The notes under the pieces: model-generated
What the model was told of the DNA's origin: nothing
Seen by the model: the letters and a program-made list of their open reading frames with translations, nothing else
Database searches by the model: none
Translations under genes and position numbers: made by a program
Shown here: piece by piece, positions 24,610 through 33,096 of the stretch
Layout: every line of letters begins with the position of its first letter
How positions within the stretch are numbered: position 1 is the first letter of the stretch
Assembly (NCBI RefSeq): GCF_029892105.1
Contig: NZ_JARZAJ010000005.1
Coordinates: 1 to 64,000, forward strand
Length of the DNA stretch: 64,000 nucleotides
Reading direction: 5' to 3'
Source of the DNA: Kitasatospora sp. GP82
GTDB lineage: Bacteria; Actinomycetota; Actinomycetes; Streptomycetales; Streptomycetaceae

Positions 24610-25833
24610 GTGACGGCAAACGTGCTGGAGCACCGGCGGGCGAGGGCCTTCGCCGAGGCGCTGGAGGCCCGCCAGGCAGAGACCAGAGCAGACAGCAGCC
24701 CTGAACGTGGTTCCACCGCAATGGCGGAGCTGCTCAGCATGGCGGAGGCGCTCGGCTCACTGCCCACGCCCGAGCTGAGCAGTGAGGCCCGTACGCTCCA
24801 ACGTACGCAGCTGATGGCCGCGTTCGAGCGGGAGTGGGCCGGCGGTACGGCGCAGAGCGGTGGTCCGGCTGCGCGGGTGCCGCAGCAGCGCCGCCACCGG
24901 GCGGTCAGGGCCATCCGGGGCAGCCGCTGGGGGAGGCGGCTCGCGATCGGCGGGCTGGTCGCCGGGGTCGCGGTCGGCAGCTTCGCCGGCGTGGCCGCCG
25001 CCAGTTCCAACGCACTTCCGGGAGACGCTCTCTACGGGATGAAGCGCGGCCTGGAGGGTCTTCGGCTGGACTGGGCCGGCTCGGACGCCGAGCGCGGTTC
25101 ACTGCTGCTCGACCAGGCGTCCGCCCGGCTGGAGGAGGCGCAGAGCCTGCTCGGGCGGACAAGTCCGTCGTCCGCACTGAGCCCCGGCACGGTCGACCAG
25201 CTCCGCCGGGCACTGGACGACATGCACGCCGAGGCCATCCGGGGGCGGGAGTTGCTGCGCTCGGTCTACCGGAGCAACGGCTCGCTGGCCCCGATGCGCA
25301 CACTGGCCATCTTTGCGGACGGCGAGGACGGACGCTGGGCCGCCCTCCAGGGCAGGCTGCCGCAGCAGCTCACCTCCCAGGCGAGCAAGGTGGACGAACT
25401 CTTCAACGCGATGAGCGAGGACGTCGCACCCCTGCACCTGGAGCCGCAGTCCGCCAACGGCACCGCCGGCTCCGGTTCCGGCAGCCCGGACGGCTGGGGC
25501 CGGCAGGCCCCCGGCAGCTCTGCGGCCGATCCTGCCTCGGGCGGCACCCCGCAGGGCTCGGCCAACCGGCCGAACTCGCCCGGCAGCTCCAACACCGGTA
25601 CGGGCAACGGCGGTTCGAAGCCGAGCACGGCACCCGGAGCAGTCGGCGGTCTGGTGGACGAGCTGACCAACGGGCTCACCGGCCACGGCTCCTCCGGTAC
25701 CGCCCCCGGCCGGCCCGACAAGTCGGCCGGTACGCCAGCGCCTTCGCAGTCGCCCAGCAGCGCCGCCGACGGCAAGGGCATCAACCTCCCGCCGCTCGTC
25801 CCCGGCCTGCTGCCGGGGCTGACACTGGGCTGA
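24610..25833 (+). CDS. rsbN: Anti-sigma factor RsbN (membrane-anchored)
   Basis: The 407-residue product has three parts. The cytoplasmic N-terminal region of about 110 residues (VTANVLEHRRARAFAEALEA onward) is where RsbN binds BldN. One membrane segment lies at about 115-137 (RLAIGGLVAGVAVGSFAGVA). The extracytoplasmic part starts with a DUF5667-like helical region (LPGDALYGMKRGLEGLRLDW) and ends in a long Ser/Gly/Pro/Thr-rich tail. The GTG at 24610 is preferred because GGGAGG lies eight bases before it, while the GTG at 24601 touches the Shine-Dalgarno sequence. It is downstream of bldN, as expected. Confidence 0.93.
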   Translation: MTANVLEHRRARAFAEALEARQAETRADSSPERGSTAMAELLSMAEALGSLPTPELSSEARTLQRTQLMAAFEREWAGGTAQSGGPAARVPQQRRHRAVRAIRGSRWGRRLAIGGLVAGVAVGSFAGVAAASSNALPGDALYGMKRGLEGLRLDWAGSDAERGSLLLDQASARLEEAQSLLGRTSPSSALSPGTVDQLRRALDDMHAEAIRGRELLRSVYRSNGSLAPMRTLAIFADGEDGRWAALQGRLPQQLTSQASKVDELFNAMSEDVAPLHLEPQSANGTAGSGSGSPDGWGRQAPGSSAADPASGGTPQGSANRPNSPGSSNTGTGNGGSKPSTAPGAVGGLVDELTNGLTGHGSSGTAPGRPDKSAGTPAPSQSPSSAADGKGINLPPLVPGLLPGLTLG

Positions 25834-25840
25834 GGCCAGA

Positions 25841-25892
25841 AAACGTGCGGGTGGCCGTGAGTTGGCGTACTCACGGCCACCCGCACACGTTT
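25841..25892. terminator. Bidirectional terminator between rsbN and the acyltransferase gene
   Basis: Arms of about 22 bases at 25841-25862 and 25869-25892 pair almost perfectly with a two-base bulge. The left side has AAAA and the right side TTT. It lies between convergent genes and can end transcripts from both sides. Confidence 0.85.
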
Positions 25893-25907
25893 GCGCACAC
25901 GCAGCGG

Positions 25908-25934
25908 CCATGCACTGTCCGGGGGCGCGGGGCT
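25908..25934. repeat. Dispersed CATGCACTGTCCGG repeat (copy 2 of 3)
   Basis: CATGCACTGTCCGGGGGCGC followed by GGGGCT links the CATGCACTGTCC repeat with the GGGGCGCGGGG repeat. It lies between convergent genes just outside the rsbN terminator. Confidence 0.6.
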
Positions 25935-25968
25935 GGTCACGTGCCCGGGGGCCCGCCGCAGGCGTGCC

Positions 25969-26988
25969 TCAGAAGAACACCGAGCGCCGCTGCACCAGCA
26001 GCTTGTAGAGCGTGTGCTGGATGGTCTCGCGGACCTGGTCGGTCAGGTTGAACACCAGCATCGGGTCGTCCGCCGCCTCCGGCGGGTGGCTGTCGGTCGC
26101 GATCGGCTCGCCGAACTGGATGGTCCACTTGGTGGGCAGCGGCACCGCCCCGAGCGGCCCGAGCCACGGGAAGGTCGGCGTGATCGGCACATACGGCAGT
26201 CCGAGCAGCCGGGCCAGCGTCTTGGCGTTGCCGATCATCGGGTAGGTCTCCTCGGCCCCGACGATCGAGCACGGCACGATCGGCACCCGGGCCCGCAGCG
26301 CCGAGGCCACGAAGCCGCCGCGTCCGAAGCGCTGAAGCTTGTACCGCTCGGCGAAGGGCTTGCCGATCCCCTTGAAGCCCTCGGGCCAGACGCCGACCAC
26401 CTCGCCGCGTTCCAGCAGCGCCTGGGCGTCCTCGTTGCAGGCCAGGGTGTGACCGGCCTTCCTGGCCAGTTCATTGACCACCGGCAGGACGAAGACCAGG
26501 TCCGCGGCGAGCATCCGCAGGTGCCGTCGGGCGGGGTGGTGGTCGTGGATCGCCACCTGGGTCATCAGGGCGTCCAGCGGGATGGTGCCGGAGTGGTTGG
26601 CGACGATCAGCACGCCGCCCTCGGTCGGGATGTTCTCGATGCCGCGCACCTCGACGCGGAAGTACTTCTCCGCGAGCGGGCGCAGCAGCGAGAGGAAGAC
26701 CTCCTCGGTGAGTTCGCGGTCGAAGCCGAACTCGTCCACCTCGTAGTCGCCGGTGATCCGACGGCGCAGGAAGGCGAGGCCGTTGGCGGCCCGGTCCTCC
26801 CAGTCCTTGCCGAAGGCCCGGGTGGCGGCCGGGCCGAGCTTTCCGGCCAGGGCACCGCCGACGGCCTCGGCGACCCGGTCGGCGAATCGTTCCGCCGCGT
26901 CCGGGGACCGGTCGCCGTGCCAGCTCGGCGCGGACTCGATCGGGATCACCTTGGCCTCGCCCCTCGCGTACTCTCTCGCGGCAGTCAT
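25969..26988 (-). CDS. Lysophospholipid acyltransferase (PlsC-like)
   Basis: The 339-residue product carries the glycerolipid acyltransferase motifs. NHSGTIPLD at about 131-139 is the catalytic H-x4-D block. WPEGFKGIGKP at 201-211 is the glycerophosphate-binding block, and VPIVPCSIVGAEE is block IV. Enzymes of this type acylate lysophosphatidic acid or a related lipid at the membrane. The N-terminal 100 residues are hydrophilic and specific to actinobacterial members. It starts seven bases after the epimerase stop and is probably in the same transcript. Confidence 0.9.
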   Translation of the reverse strand: MTAAREYARGEAKVIPIESAPSWHGDRSPDAAERFADRVAEAVGGALAGKLGPAATRAFGKDWEDRAANGLAFLRRRITGDYEVDEFGFDRELTEEVFLSLLRPLAEKYFRVEVRGIENIPTEGGVLIVANHSGTIPLDALMTQVAIHDHHPARRHLRMLAADLVFVLPVVNELARKAGHTLACNEDAQALLERGEVVGVWPEGFKGIGKPFAERYKLQRFGRGGFVASALRARVPIVPCSIVGAEETYPMIGNAKTLARLLGLPYVPITPTFPWLGPLGAVPLPTKWTIQFGEPIATDSHPPEAADDPMLVFNLTDQVRETIQHTLYKLLVQRRSVFF

Positions 26989-26995
26989 CGCAGCC

Positions 26996-28069
26996 TCAGC
27001 TCCTCGGGGCGTTGGTCGGTCCGGCGTTGAACCCGGCCGGCGGCTCGGTGTGCAGCAGCCCGGCCAGCCGGTCGGTGACGGCGGTGAGGCGTTCGGGCGG
27101 CAGCAGGCCGGCCGACTGCGCAGCGGCGAAGTCGGCGAAGGCCTCCGGCGTGGTGAACTTCGGTACGTACCCGAAGGTTTCGCGCAACTGGGTGATGTCC
27201 ACCACCCGGCCGTGGGTGAGCAGGCGGATCTGCTCCGGAGAGAAGTCGGCGACCCTGGCCTGCCGGACCACGCCCGCGACCAGGCCGAGCGCGGGCAGCA
27301 GCAGCGGGACGGTCGGCCTGCCCAGGCGCCGGGCGCACTGGGAGAGCAGCAGCACGCCCTCTCCCGCCACGTTGAAGGTGCCGGTGTTGGTGGTGCCCGG
27401 CCGGGGTTCGCCCGCAGCCAGCCCGAGCACCTCGATGGCGTCGTCCTCGTGGATGAACTGCAGGCGCGGGTCGTGGCCGAGCGCGGTCGGCAGCACGGGC
27501 AGCGAGAAGTACTCGGTGAGGGGGGTGTCCCCGGCCGGGCCGACGATGTTGGCGAAGCGCAGCACGGTGACGGCCACGTCGGGCCGGCGGCGGGCGAAGC
27601 CGCGGACGTAGCCCTCGACCTCGGCGGCATCCTTGGCGAAGCCGCCGCGCGGCAGGTCCTTGGGCTGCATCCGCTCGCCGAAGACCGCCGGGTCGCGGGG
27701 CGCGGAGCCGTACACGCCGGTGGTGGACTTCACCACCAGGCGGCGCAGGCCCGGGGCCTTCTGGCAGGCGCCGAGCAGCTGCATGGTGCCGATGACGTTG
27801 GTCTCCTTCACCGCGGCCCGGCCGCCCGGCCCGGTGGCACTGACGGTGAGGTGGACCACGGTGTCGACTTCGTGCTCGGCTATCACCCGCGCGATCGCGG
27901 GGCGGCGCAGGTCGACCTGGACGAAGCGGCAGCCGGACGGCAGCTCGCGGTACGGCTCCCGGACGTCCACACCGACCACCAGGTCCACGTCGGGGCTCCG
28001 GCTGACCTCCGCGGCGAAGCGGGCACCGAGGTGGCGTGCCACGCCGGTGACGAGCACGACCTTGCCCAC
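26996..28069 (-). CDS. NAD-dependent epimerase/dehydratase (extended SDR)
   Basis: The 357-residue product begins VGKVVLVTGVARHLGARFAA, a G-x-x-x-x-x-G dinucleotide fold. VHLTVSATGPGGRAAVKETN and the STTGVYG block follow, and FIHEDDAIEVL near the C-terminus is typical of sugar-nucleotide epimerase relatives. The usual Y-x-x-x-K pair is replaced around GFAKDAAEVEGYV, so catalysis may be altered. The substrate is unknown. The GTG at 28069 has AAGGAGG upstream. Its pairing with a PlsC-like acyltransferase suggests a lipid or glycolipid modification role. Confidence 0.85.
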   Translation of the reverse strand: MGKVVLVTGVARHLGARFAAEVSRSPDVDLVVGVDVREPYRELPSGCRFVQVDLRRPAIARVIAEHEVDTVVHLTVSATGPGGRAAVKETNVIGTMQLLGACQKAPGLRRLVVKSTTGVYGSAPRDPAVFGERMQPKDLPRGGFAKDAAEVEGYVRGFARRRPDVAVTVLRFANIVGPAGDTPLTEYFSLPVLPTALGHDPRLQFIHEDDAIEVLGLAAGEPRPGTTNTGTFNVAGEGVLLLSQCARRLGRPTVPLLLPALGLVAGVVRQARVADFSPEQIRLLTHGRVVDITQLRETFGYVPKFTTPEAFADFAAAQSAGLLPPERLTAVTDRLAGLLHTEPPAGFNAGPTNAPRS

Positions 28070-28215
28070 TGCCTCGCGTCCTCCTTGTCGGGGTCCAGCC
28101 CTTCCTGCACCGTACCGTGCGGCTGTTCCGGCGCCGCAAACGCCACCGCCCGCCCGGACGGAATTCGTCTGGGCGGGCGGTGGATCCACCTGGTGCGCGG
28201 GGCGTCCCGGAGGTA

Positions 28216-28314
28216 TTACTTCTTGTTGCGACGCTGAACGCGAGTCCTCTTCAGAAGCTTGCGGTGCTTCTTCTTGGCCATACGCTTGCGACGCTTCTTG
28301 ATGACAGAGCCCAC
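28216..28314 (-). CDS. AURKAIP1/COX24-domain peptide (bS22-like ribosomal protein)
   Basis: This 32-residue, extremely basic peptide reads [20 protein letters not shown] after the initiating GTG and ends TRVQRRNKK. It matches the small actinobacterial ribosome-associated protein known as bS22, related to the COX24 domain, found near the decoding centre of mycobacterial ribosomes. GAGCGAGGG precedes the start. It is too short for most gene finders. It lies between the epimerase and bdtA genes, in the same order seen in other streptomycetes. Confidence 0.92.
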   Translation of the reverse strand: MGSVIKKRRKRMAKKKHRKLLKRTRVQRRNKK

Positions 28315-28470
28315 GGAACAACCCTCGCTCACTCAGACTCTCGCCCGTGAGAGACGGAGTCCATACGACTGACGGAGGGCCTAGCCTACATTCCACGCGC
28401 CCAGCACTGTAATCGTGTCCCGGACGAGCGGTGAATCTCCGGCGAACGGCCCTGCCGAAGCGGCTCGTGC

Positions 28471-28680
28471 CTACGCGCTCTCAAGCCGCACGTAGGACTC
28501 CTTCAGGTACTCGTGGACCGCCTGTTCGGGCACCCGGAAGGAGCGGCCGACCCGGATGGCCGGAAGCTCTCCGCTGTGCACGAGGCGGTAGACCGTCATC
28601 TTCGACACCCGCATCACCGAGGCAACCTCCGCCACGGTCAGGAAGACGACCTCCTGCAGGGGGCGTTCGCCGGAACTCAT
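28471..28680 (-). CDS. bdtA: Excisionase-type helix-turn-helix regulator (BdtA-like)
   Basis: The 69-residue protein is a single winged helix of the MerR/excisionase type: VVFLTVAEVASVMRVSKMTV, then LPAIRVGRSFRVPEQAVHEY. The sequence and position, next to the bS22-like gene and near bldN, fit BdtA, described in S. coelicolor as a target of BldD. It is not BldC, whose sequence is clearly different. A weak BldD-like box (6 of 9 fixed positions) lies at 28751-28765. The ATG at 28680 gives the complete domain. An upstream in-frame start adds ten unlikely residues. Confidence 0.82.
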   Translation of the reverse strand: MSSGERPLQEVVFLTVAEVASVMRVSKMTVYRLVHSGELPAIRVGRSFRVPEQAVHEYLKESYVRLESA

Positions 28681-28764
28681 GACCCTCACCCGACCCTTAC
28701 CCGTGTGCAAGGCACCGGCTTCCCCTCCGGTGACTCCACCGGCACACGTGTATCCCCAGAGTAG

Positions 28765-29700
28765 TTATGGGTGGTACCAGTGGGAAGAGGGGGAAGCCCA
28801 GTCCTTGTACGGTGCGAGATCCGCCCGTTGCAGTACGTAGTCGCTCAGCGCTCTGTAGCAGTCCGGGTGCGCACCGTCGTCGACCGGAACGGCCACCGCG
28901 ACCGTGCCCTCGGCCTCGCCGACGAACGGCGCCGGGTCGTTGGAGTCGGCGAGCCCGCCCGCCGGGATCCCCAGGCGCCCGGCCCCGCAAAGCCAGCCGT
29001 GGTCCCCCAGCACCAGGTCGGGCAGCGCCTCCCCGGCCGCTGCCAGCGCGCCCAGCGCAAGCCGTACGGGCTGCGCCGAGTGGGTGTGCAGAAGGCCGGT
29101 GGTGGTGCGGGAGATGCTGCCGGGGGTGATTCTTCCGCTTCGCGCGGGCCCGGCGTCAAGGGATCTGACGACCGCCACCGGACCGAGGTAGTCCAGGGTG
29201 CAGGTACGGCTGCCGTCCGGGGTGGGCTCACGGAAGCGCGCACCCCGCGCAGGCGTGAGCACGGCGCATCCGGATGCCTCCAGAGCCCGTGCGAGCGCCC
29301 CGTGGAAGCCCGGAAGCTTCGTCGGGTGCCCGGTACCCGCCAGGACCCTCCCGCGGCGGCGGGCGGTACGACGCAGCAGCGCGGCGAGCCGGTCCAGGGC
29401 GTCCAGGGTGCGCTCGGGGTCGATGGTGTCGGGGCCGTGCCCGTACGAGAACTCCGGACGGACACCGCAGCGCTCGGCCATCAGGTCCAGGACCGCGCCC
29501 GGGCCCCAGCGGCGCTCCGGGTCCAGGCCCATCAGGGCCTGCGGGTCCCCCTGGCCGAAGAGGCGGTAGCTGCGGAGGTTCTTCTGGCGGGGAGTCGGGA
29601 TCTGCGGACCTGCCAGGCGGTGGCGGAGCAGGTGTGCGCGCAGGCGCTCGCGGGGCTCGGAATCACCCGGTTCCGGGGCGCCCGGCTCCGGGCCGCTCAT
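28765..29700 (-). CDS. Actinobacterial phosphatase-family protein
   Basis: The 311-residue product resembles the actinobacterial 'Phosphatase' family. RLRAHLLRHRLAG and LRSYRLFGQGDPQALMGLDP lie in the N-terminal part. GTGHPTKLPGFHGALARALE follows in the middle, and LVLGDHGWLCGAG, then DPAPFVGEAEG, near the end. The annotation rests on family naming, and I know of no firm substrate. Its ATG overlaps the stop of acuC as ATGA, so the two are translationally coupled. Confidence 0.75.
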   Translation of the reverse strand: MSGPEPGAPEPGDSEPRERLRAHLLRHRLAGPQIPTPRQKNLRSYRLFGQGDPQALMGLDPERRWGPGAVLDLMAERCGVRPEFSYGHGPDTIDPERTLDALDRLAALLRRTARRRGRVLAGTGHPTKLPGFHGALARALEASGCAVLTPARGARFREPTPDGSRTCTLDYLGPVAVVRSLDAGPARSGRITPGSISRTTTGLLHTHSAQPVRLALGALAAAGEALPDLVLGDHGWLCGAGRLGIPAGGLADSNDPAPFVGEAEGTVAVAVPVDDGAHPDCYRALSDYVLQRADLAPYKDWASPSSHWYHP

Positions 29701-30896
29701 GGGAGGAGGCCGTGGTGCGGGTAGACCGCGCGGCGGGCGGCCAGGATCGCCTGGTCGAGTCGGTCGCCGGGGTCGTAGCCGTGGTCGTGGAAGTCCCGCC
29801 AGTCCGGCTTGGCGCCATCGGTCATCCGCAGCGGGGCCTGCTGCCTGGTCCGGCGGTAGACCTCGGCGCGCCAGCCCTCCGGCGTCTCGGTGGTGGGGTC
29901 GAGGGGGTGTCCGGCGGCGGTGGCGACCAGGTGGGTCCAGGCCCTGGGGACGACGTCCACCACGGCGTATCCGCCCCCGCCGAGGGCGACCCAGCGGCCG
30001 TCCGCGTACTGGTGGGCGAGGTCGTGCATCGACTCGGCGATCAGGCGCTGGGCGTCCACCGTCACCGCCAGGTGGGCCAGCGGGTCCTCGACATGGGTGT
30101 CGGCTCCGTGCTGGCTCACCAGCACCTGCGGGCGGAAGGCGGCGAGCAGTTCGGGGACGAGCGCGTGGAAGGCGCGCAGCCAGCCGCTGTCGCCGGTGCC
30201 CGCGTGCAGGGGCAGGTTGGCCGCCGACCCCGGGGCGTCCGGGCCTCCGGTCTCGGTGGACCAGCCGGTCTCCGGGAAGAGGGTGGCCGGGTGCTCGTGG
30301 ATGGAGATCGTCAGCACCCTGGGGTCGTTCCAGAACGCCCGCTGCACGCCGTCTCCGTGATGCACGTCCACATCCACGTACGCGACCCGCTCGGCGCCCA
30401 GTTCCAGCAGGCGGGCGATGGCCAGCGCCGGGTCGTTGTACACGCAGAAGCCCGAGGCGCGGCCCGGCATGGCATGGTGCAGGCCACCGGCGAAGTTGAC
30501 GGCGTGTCGGGTCTCGCCGCGCCAGACCGCCTCGGCGGCGGCCACCGACTGCCCGGCGATCAGCGCGGAGGCCGTGTGCTGGGTGGGGAAGGCCCAGTTG
30601 TCCTCGGTGCCGAGGCCGTGCTGCCGGTCGGTGAGGCTCGGATCGGCCGCGATCCGCTTGACCGCCTCGACGTACTCGCCGCTGTGCACCAGGCGCAGCG
30701 TGGAGTCACCGGCGGGCGGCGCGGCGCGTACCGTCACGCCGGGGGCGGTGGTCAGGCCGAAGGACTCGACCAGTCGCATGGTGAGCGCCAGCCGGGTCGG
30801 GTCCATCGGGTGGCCGGGGCCGAAGTCGTAGGCGGTGACGGCCTCGTCCCAGTAGAGGTGCAGGCCGCAGGGGGTGTCACGCTCGGCTTCGGACAT
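29697..30896 (-). CDS. acuC: Acetoin utilization protein AcuC-type deacetylase
   Basis: The 399-residue product is a class I histone-deacetylase-like enzyme. GLHHAMPGRASGFCVYND and AYVDVDVHHGDGVQRAFW provide the catalytic histidines and the zinc-binding aspartate and histidine. SQHGADTHVEDPLAHL supplies the second zinc aspartate. The glycine-rich loop VALGGGGYAV completes the site. AcuC relatives deacetylate acetyl-lysine, for example in acetyl-CoA synthetase. The start at 30896 is weakly supported by GGGGG. The gene is coupled to the phosphatase gene. Confidence 0.93.
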   Translation of the reverse strand: MSEAERDTPCGLHLYWDEAVTAYDFGPGHPMDPTRLALTMRLVESFGLTTAPGVTVRAAPPAGDSTLRLVHSGEYVEAVKRIAADPSLTDRQHGLGTEDNWAFPTQHTASALIAGQSVAAAEAVWRGETRHAVNFAGGLHHAMPGRASGFCVYNDPALAIARLLELGAERVAYVDVDVHHGDGVQRAFWNDPRVLTISIHEHPATLFPETGWSTETGGPDAPGSAANLPLHAGTGDSGWLRAFHALVPELLAAFRPQVLVSQHGADTHVEDPLAHLAVTVDAQRLIAESMHDLAHQYADGRWVALGGGGYAVVDVVPRAWTHLVATAAGHPLDPTTETPEGWRAEVYRRTRQQAPLRMTDGAKPDWRDFHDHGYDPGDRLDQAILAARRAVYPHHGLLP

Positions 30897-30954
30897 GCCC
30901 CCAACGGTAGTGCGTCGCCCACCGGCAACCGCGAGGCGCCCCGGGCCACCACCC

Positions 30955-31050
30955 AGGGGCACCTCCGGGCAACCGATCAGGGGCGCGGGGCAACCAGCAG
31001 CGGCACCGGGGCAACCATTGAGCAAGGGGCAACCGGTAGGGGCGCGGGGC
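30955..31050. repeat. Cluster of GGGGCAACC and GGGGCGCGGGG short repeats
   Basis: The gap between acuC and the MFS gene holds four copies of G(G)GGGCAACC-like units and two of the GGGGCGCGGGG core at irregular spacing of 15-35 bases. There is no regular repeat-spacer order. It appears to be a degenerate pile-up of the dispersed repeat that forms terminators elsewhere in the window. Confidence 0.6.
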
Positions 31051-31051
31051 T

Positions 31052-32248
31052 CTACCGGGTCACCCCTTGGCTCCTGGGGGTGTGGTGGGTGGGAGCGAAG
31101 TGGGTGGCCAGGGGGACGATCAGGAGGATCAGGGCCATCGGGGCGAGCAGGGCCAGCCGGTACGAGGCGGCGTCGGCCAGGGCGCCGACGAGGGGGGAAC
31201 CGATCAGGAAGCCCACGTAGTTGAAGAGGTTGAGCCGGGCCACCGCCGCGTCCGAGTCGGCCGGGAAGAGCCGGCCGCCCGCCGCGAAGACCTGCGGGAT
31301 GATCGCGCAGATGCCCAGCCCCAGCAGGGTGAACCCGGCGATCCCGACCTCGGGCCCCGGCGCCGCCGCCGCGATGGCGAACCCCAGCGCGGCCACCACC
31401 GCCCCCGTCCGGACCACCACCACCGCACCCCACCGCTGCACGCCCCGGTCTCCGAGGGCGCGGCCGAGCAGCATGGCGATCATGTAGCCGAGGTAGGACA
31501 GCTTGGCCACGTCGTCGGCGCTGTGCAGCCCGTCGATGAGGTACTTGACGCTGTAGTTGGAGACCGAGGCGTCCGCGATGTAGGCGGCGGCCATCGCCAG
31601 GCAGAGCGGCAGCAGCGGCCGCCACGGGATGGAGCGGGCCGCCGCCTCGGCGGCTTCCCTTACGGCGTCGCCGAGTTCGGCCCGACCGGGGAACCGGGTG
31701 CCGATCAGCAGGGCGAGCGGAACGAGCACCACCGCACTGCTTCCGAACAGCGTGAACAGCCCGGAGCCGTCATGAGCGCCGAACCAGGCGATCGCAGCGC
31801 CGAGGATGCCGCCGAGGCTGAACGCCGCGTGGAAGCCGAGCATGATGCTGCGCCCGTAGCGGCGTTGCAGACCGACTCCGAGCATGTTCATACTCGCGTC
31901 CAGCGCACCGACCAGCAGTCCGAACAGGCCGAGCGCGAGGGCCAGTTGCCACAACCGGTGACCGAACCCCGCCCCTGCGAGGGTCAGGCAGACGGCGGGC
32001 TGGACGATCCGCAGCACCGTCCGCGCGCTGCTGCGCCTGACCAGGTGCTCGGAGCCGACCGAGCCGACCCCGGCCAGGATCGGCACCGCCGCCAGGAACA
32101 CCGGCAGCAGCGAGTCGCTCAGCCCGTAGCGGTGCTGGAGCTCGGGTATGCAGGTCACCAGCAGCGCGAAGGTGGTGCCCTGCAGCAGGAAGCCGACCGC
32201 CAGCGCCGCGCGCGCCCGGCGCAGTCTCCCGTCCACGGGTTGCCGCAT
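31052..32248 (-). CDS. MFS transporter
   Basis: The 398-residue protein is hydrophobic, with about 12 membrane segments in two halves. The first loop after segment 2 is GSVGSEHLVRRSSARTVLR, a form of the MFS motif A. Further segments include GLFGLLVGALDASMNMLG and GFHAAFSLGGILGAAIAW. The pattern fits the YbjJ/FucP-like branch of the major facilitator superfamily. The substrate cannot be assigned. The ATG at 32248 follows GAGCGAGG. It is not obviously in an operon. Confidence 0.88.
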   Translation of the reverse strand: MRQPVDGRLRRARAALAVGFLLQGTTFALLVTCIPELQHRYGLSDSLLPVFLAAVPILAGVGSVGSEHLVRRSSARTVLRIVQPAVCLTLAGAGFGHRLWQLALALGLFGLLVGALDASMNMLGVGLQRRYGRSIMLGFHAAFSLGGILGAAIAWFGAHDGSGLFTLFGSSAVVLVPLALLIGTRFPGRAELGDAVREAAEAAARSIPWRPLLPLCLAMAAAYIADASVSNYSVKYLIDGLHSADDVAKLSYLGYMIAMLLGRALGDRGVQRWGAVVVVRTGAVVAALGFAIAAAAPGPEVGIAGFTLLGLGICAIIPQVFAAGGRLFPADSDAAVARLNLFNYVGFLIGSPLVGALADAASYRLALLAPMALILLIVPLATHFAPTHHTPRSQGVTR

Positions 32249-32418
32249 GGCCGACCTCGCTCCCCCGACGCTACCGGCCGGTACGAAAGATGTTGGCCGC
32301 GAGCGTAGGTCCTCCGCCGCCGTTGCGGGAGGGGGTCGGCAGGGATTGGTCGAGGGACGCGAGGCCCTGGGGAGTTCACCGTCGCCCTGGAGGGGCTCCC
32401 CCGCGTCCCTCGCGGTCT

Positions 32419-33072
32419 TCACCTCTGGAAGTGCGCCAGCAGGTCGGGGAGTTCGGTGAGCAGCCCGGTCGCCCCTGCGCCGGTGAGCTTGGCGGGGTCG
32501 GTGAGGGCCGCGTAGCCGTACACGTCCATTCCGGCGGCGCGGGCGGCGAGAACGCCGTTGCGGCTGTCCTCGACCACCAGGCAGCGGGACGGGTCCGCGC
32601 CGAGGGTGCGGGCCGCGTGCAGGAACAGGTCGGGGGCGGGCTTGCCGATGCCGACGTCCTGGGCGCTGAAGATCCGCTCTTCGGCATGGTGGCCGCGCAG
32701 GCCGGTGAGGTCGAGGGCGGTGCGGATCCACTCGTGGTGCGCGGAGGAGGCCAGGCAGTACGGGATCCCTTGCTGCTGAAGGGTCTTGAGCACCTGCTCG
32801 GCACCGCGCACGGCGGTGAGTTCGAGCCGGAAGGCGGCGAAGACACGGTCGTGGAAGAGCTCGTCGAAGCCCTCGGGCAGCCGCGCACCGTACCGTTCGC
32901 CGATCACGTCGTGCACGGTGTGCGGGGCGCAGCCCATGAAGTCCCGGTACGAGTCCTCGACGCTTGTGGGGTAGCCGAGTTCGGTCAGGTACTCGGCCAG
33001 CACCCGGTTGGAGATCGGCTCGCTGTCCACGAGTACGCCGTCATTGTCGAAGATCACCAGGTCGTAGTTCAC
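32419..33072 (-). CDS. HAD-IA family hydrolase (beta-phosphoglucomutase-like)
   Basis: The 217-residue product has motif I IFDNDGVLVDSEP, motif II CLASSAHHEW, the lysine in VGIGKPAPDLFLHAA and motif III VVEDSRNGVLAA. The cap domain lies between residues 15 and 85. These proteins remove or transfer phosphate on sugars or other small molecules. The substrate is unknown. GTG at 33072 gives the conserved N-terminus. It follows proC with a gap of 24 bases and may be cotranscribed with it. Confidence 0.9.
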   Translation of the reverse strand: MNYDLVIFDNDGVLVDSEPISNRVLAEYLTELGYPTSVEDSYRDFMGCAPHTVHDVIGERYGARLPEGFDELFHDRVFAAFRLELTAVRGAEQVLKTLQQQGIPYCLASSAHHEWIRTALDLTGLRGHHAEERIFSAQDVGIGKPAPDLFLHAARTLGADPSRCLVVEDSRNGVLAARAAGMDVYGYAALTDPAKLTGAGATGLLTELPDLLAHFQR

Positions 33073-33096
33073 CCGGTCGAGCCTAACCGCCGCCGT

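Noticed and set aside
28471..28680. Identification of the small helix-turn-helix gene as bldC
   Set aside because: The sequence around the recognition helix differs clearly from BldC, and the neighbourhood matches bdtA.
30955..31050. CRISPR-like array
   Set aside because: Repeat units are 9-11 bases with irregular spacing and no spacers of constant length. They belong to the dispersed repeat family.
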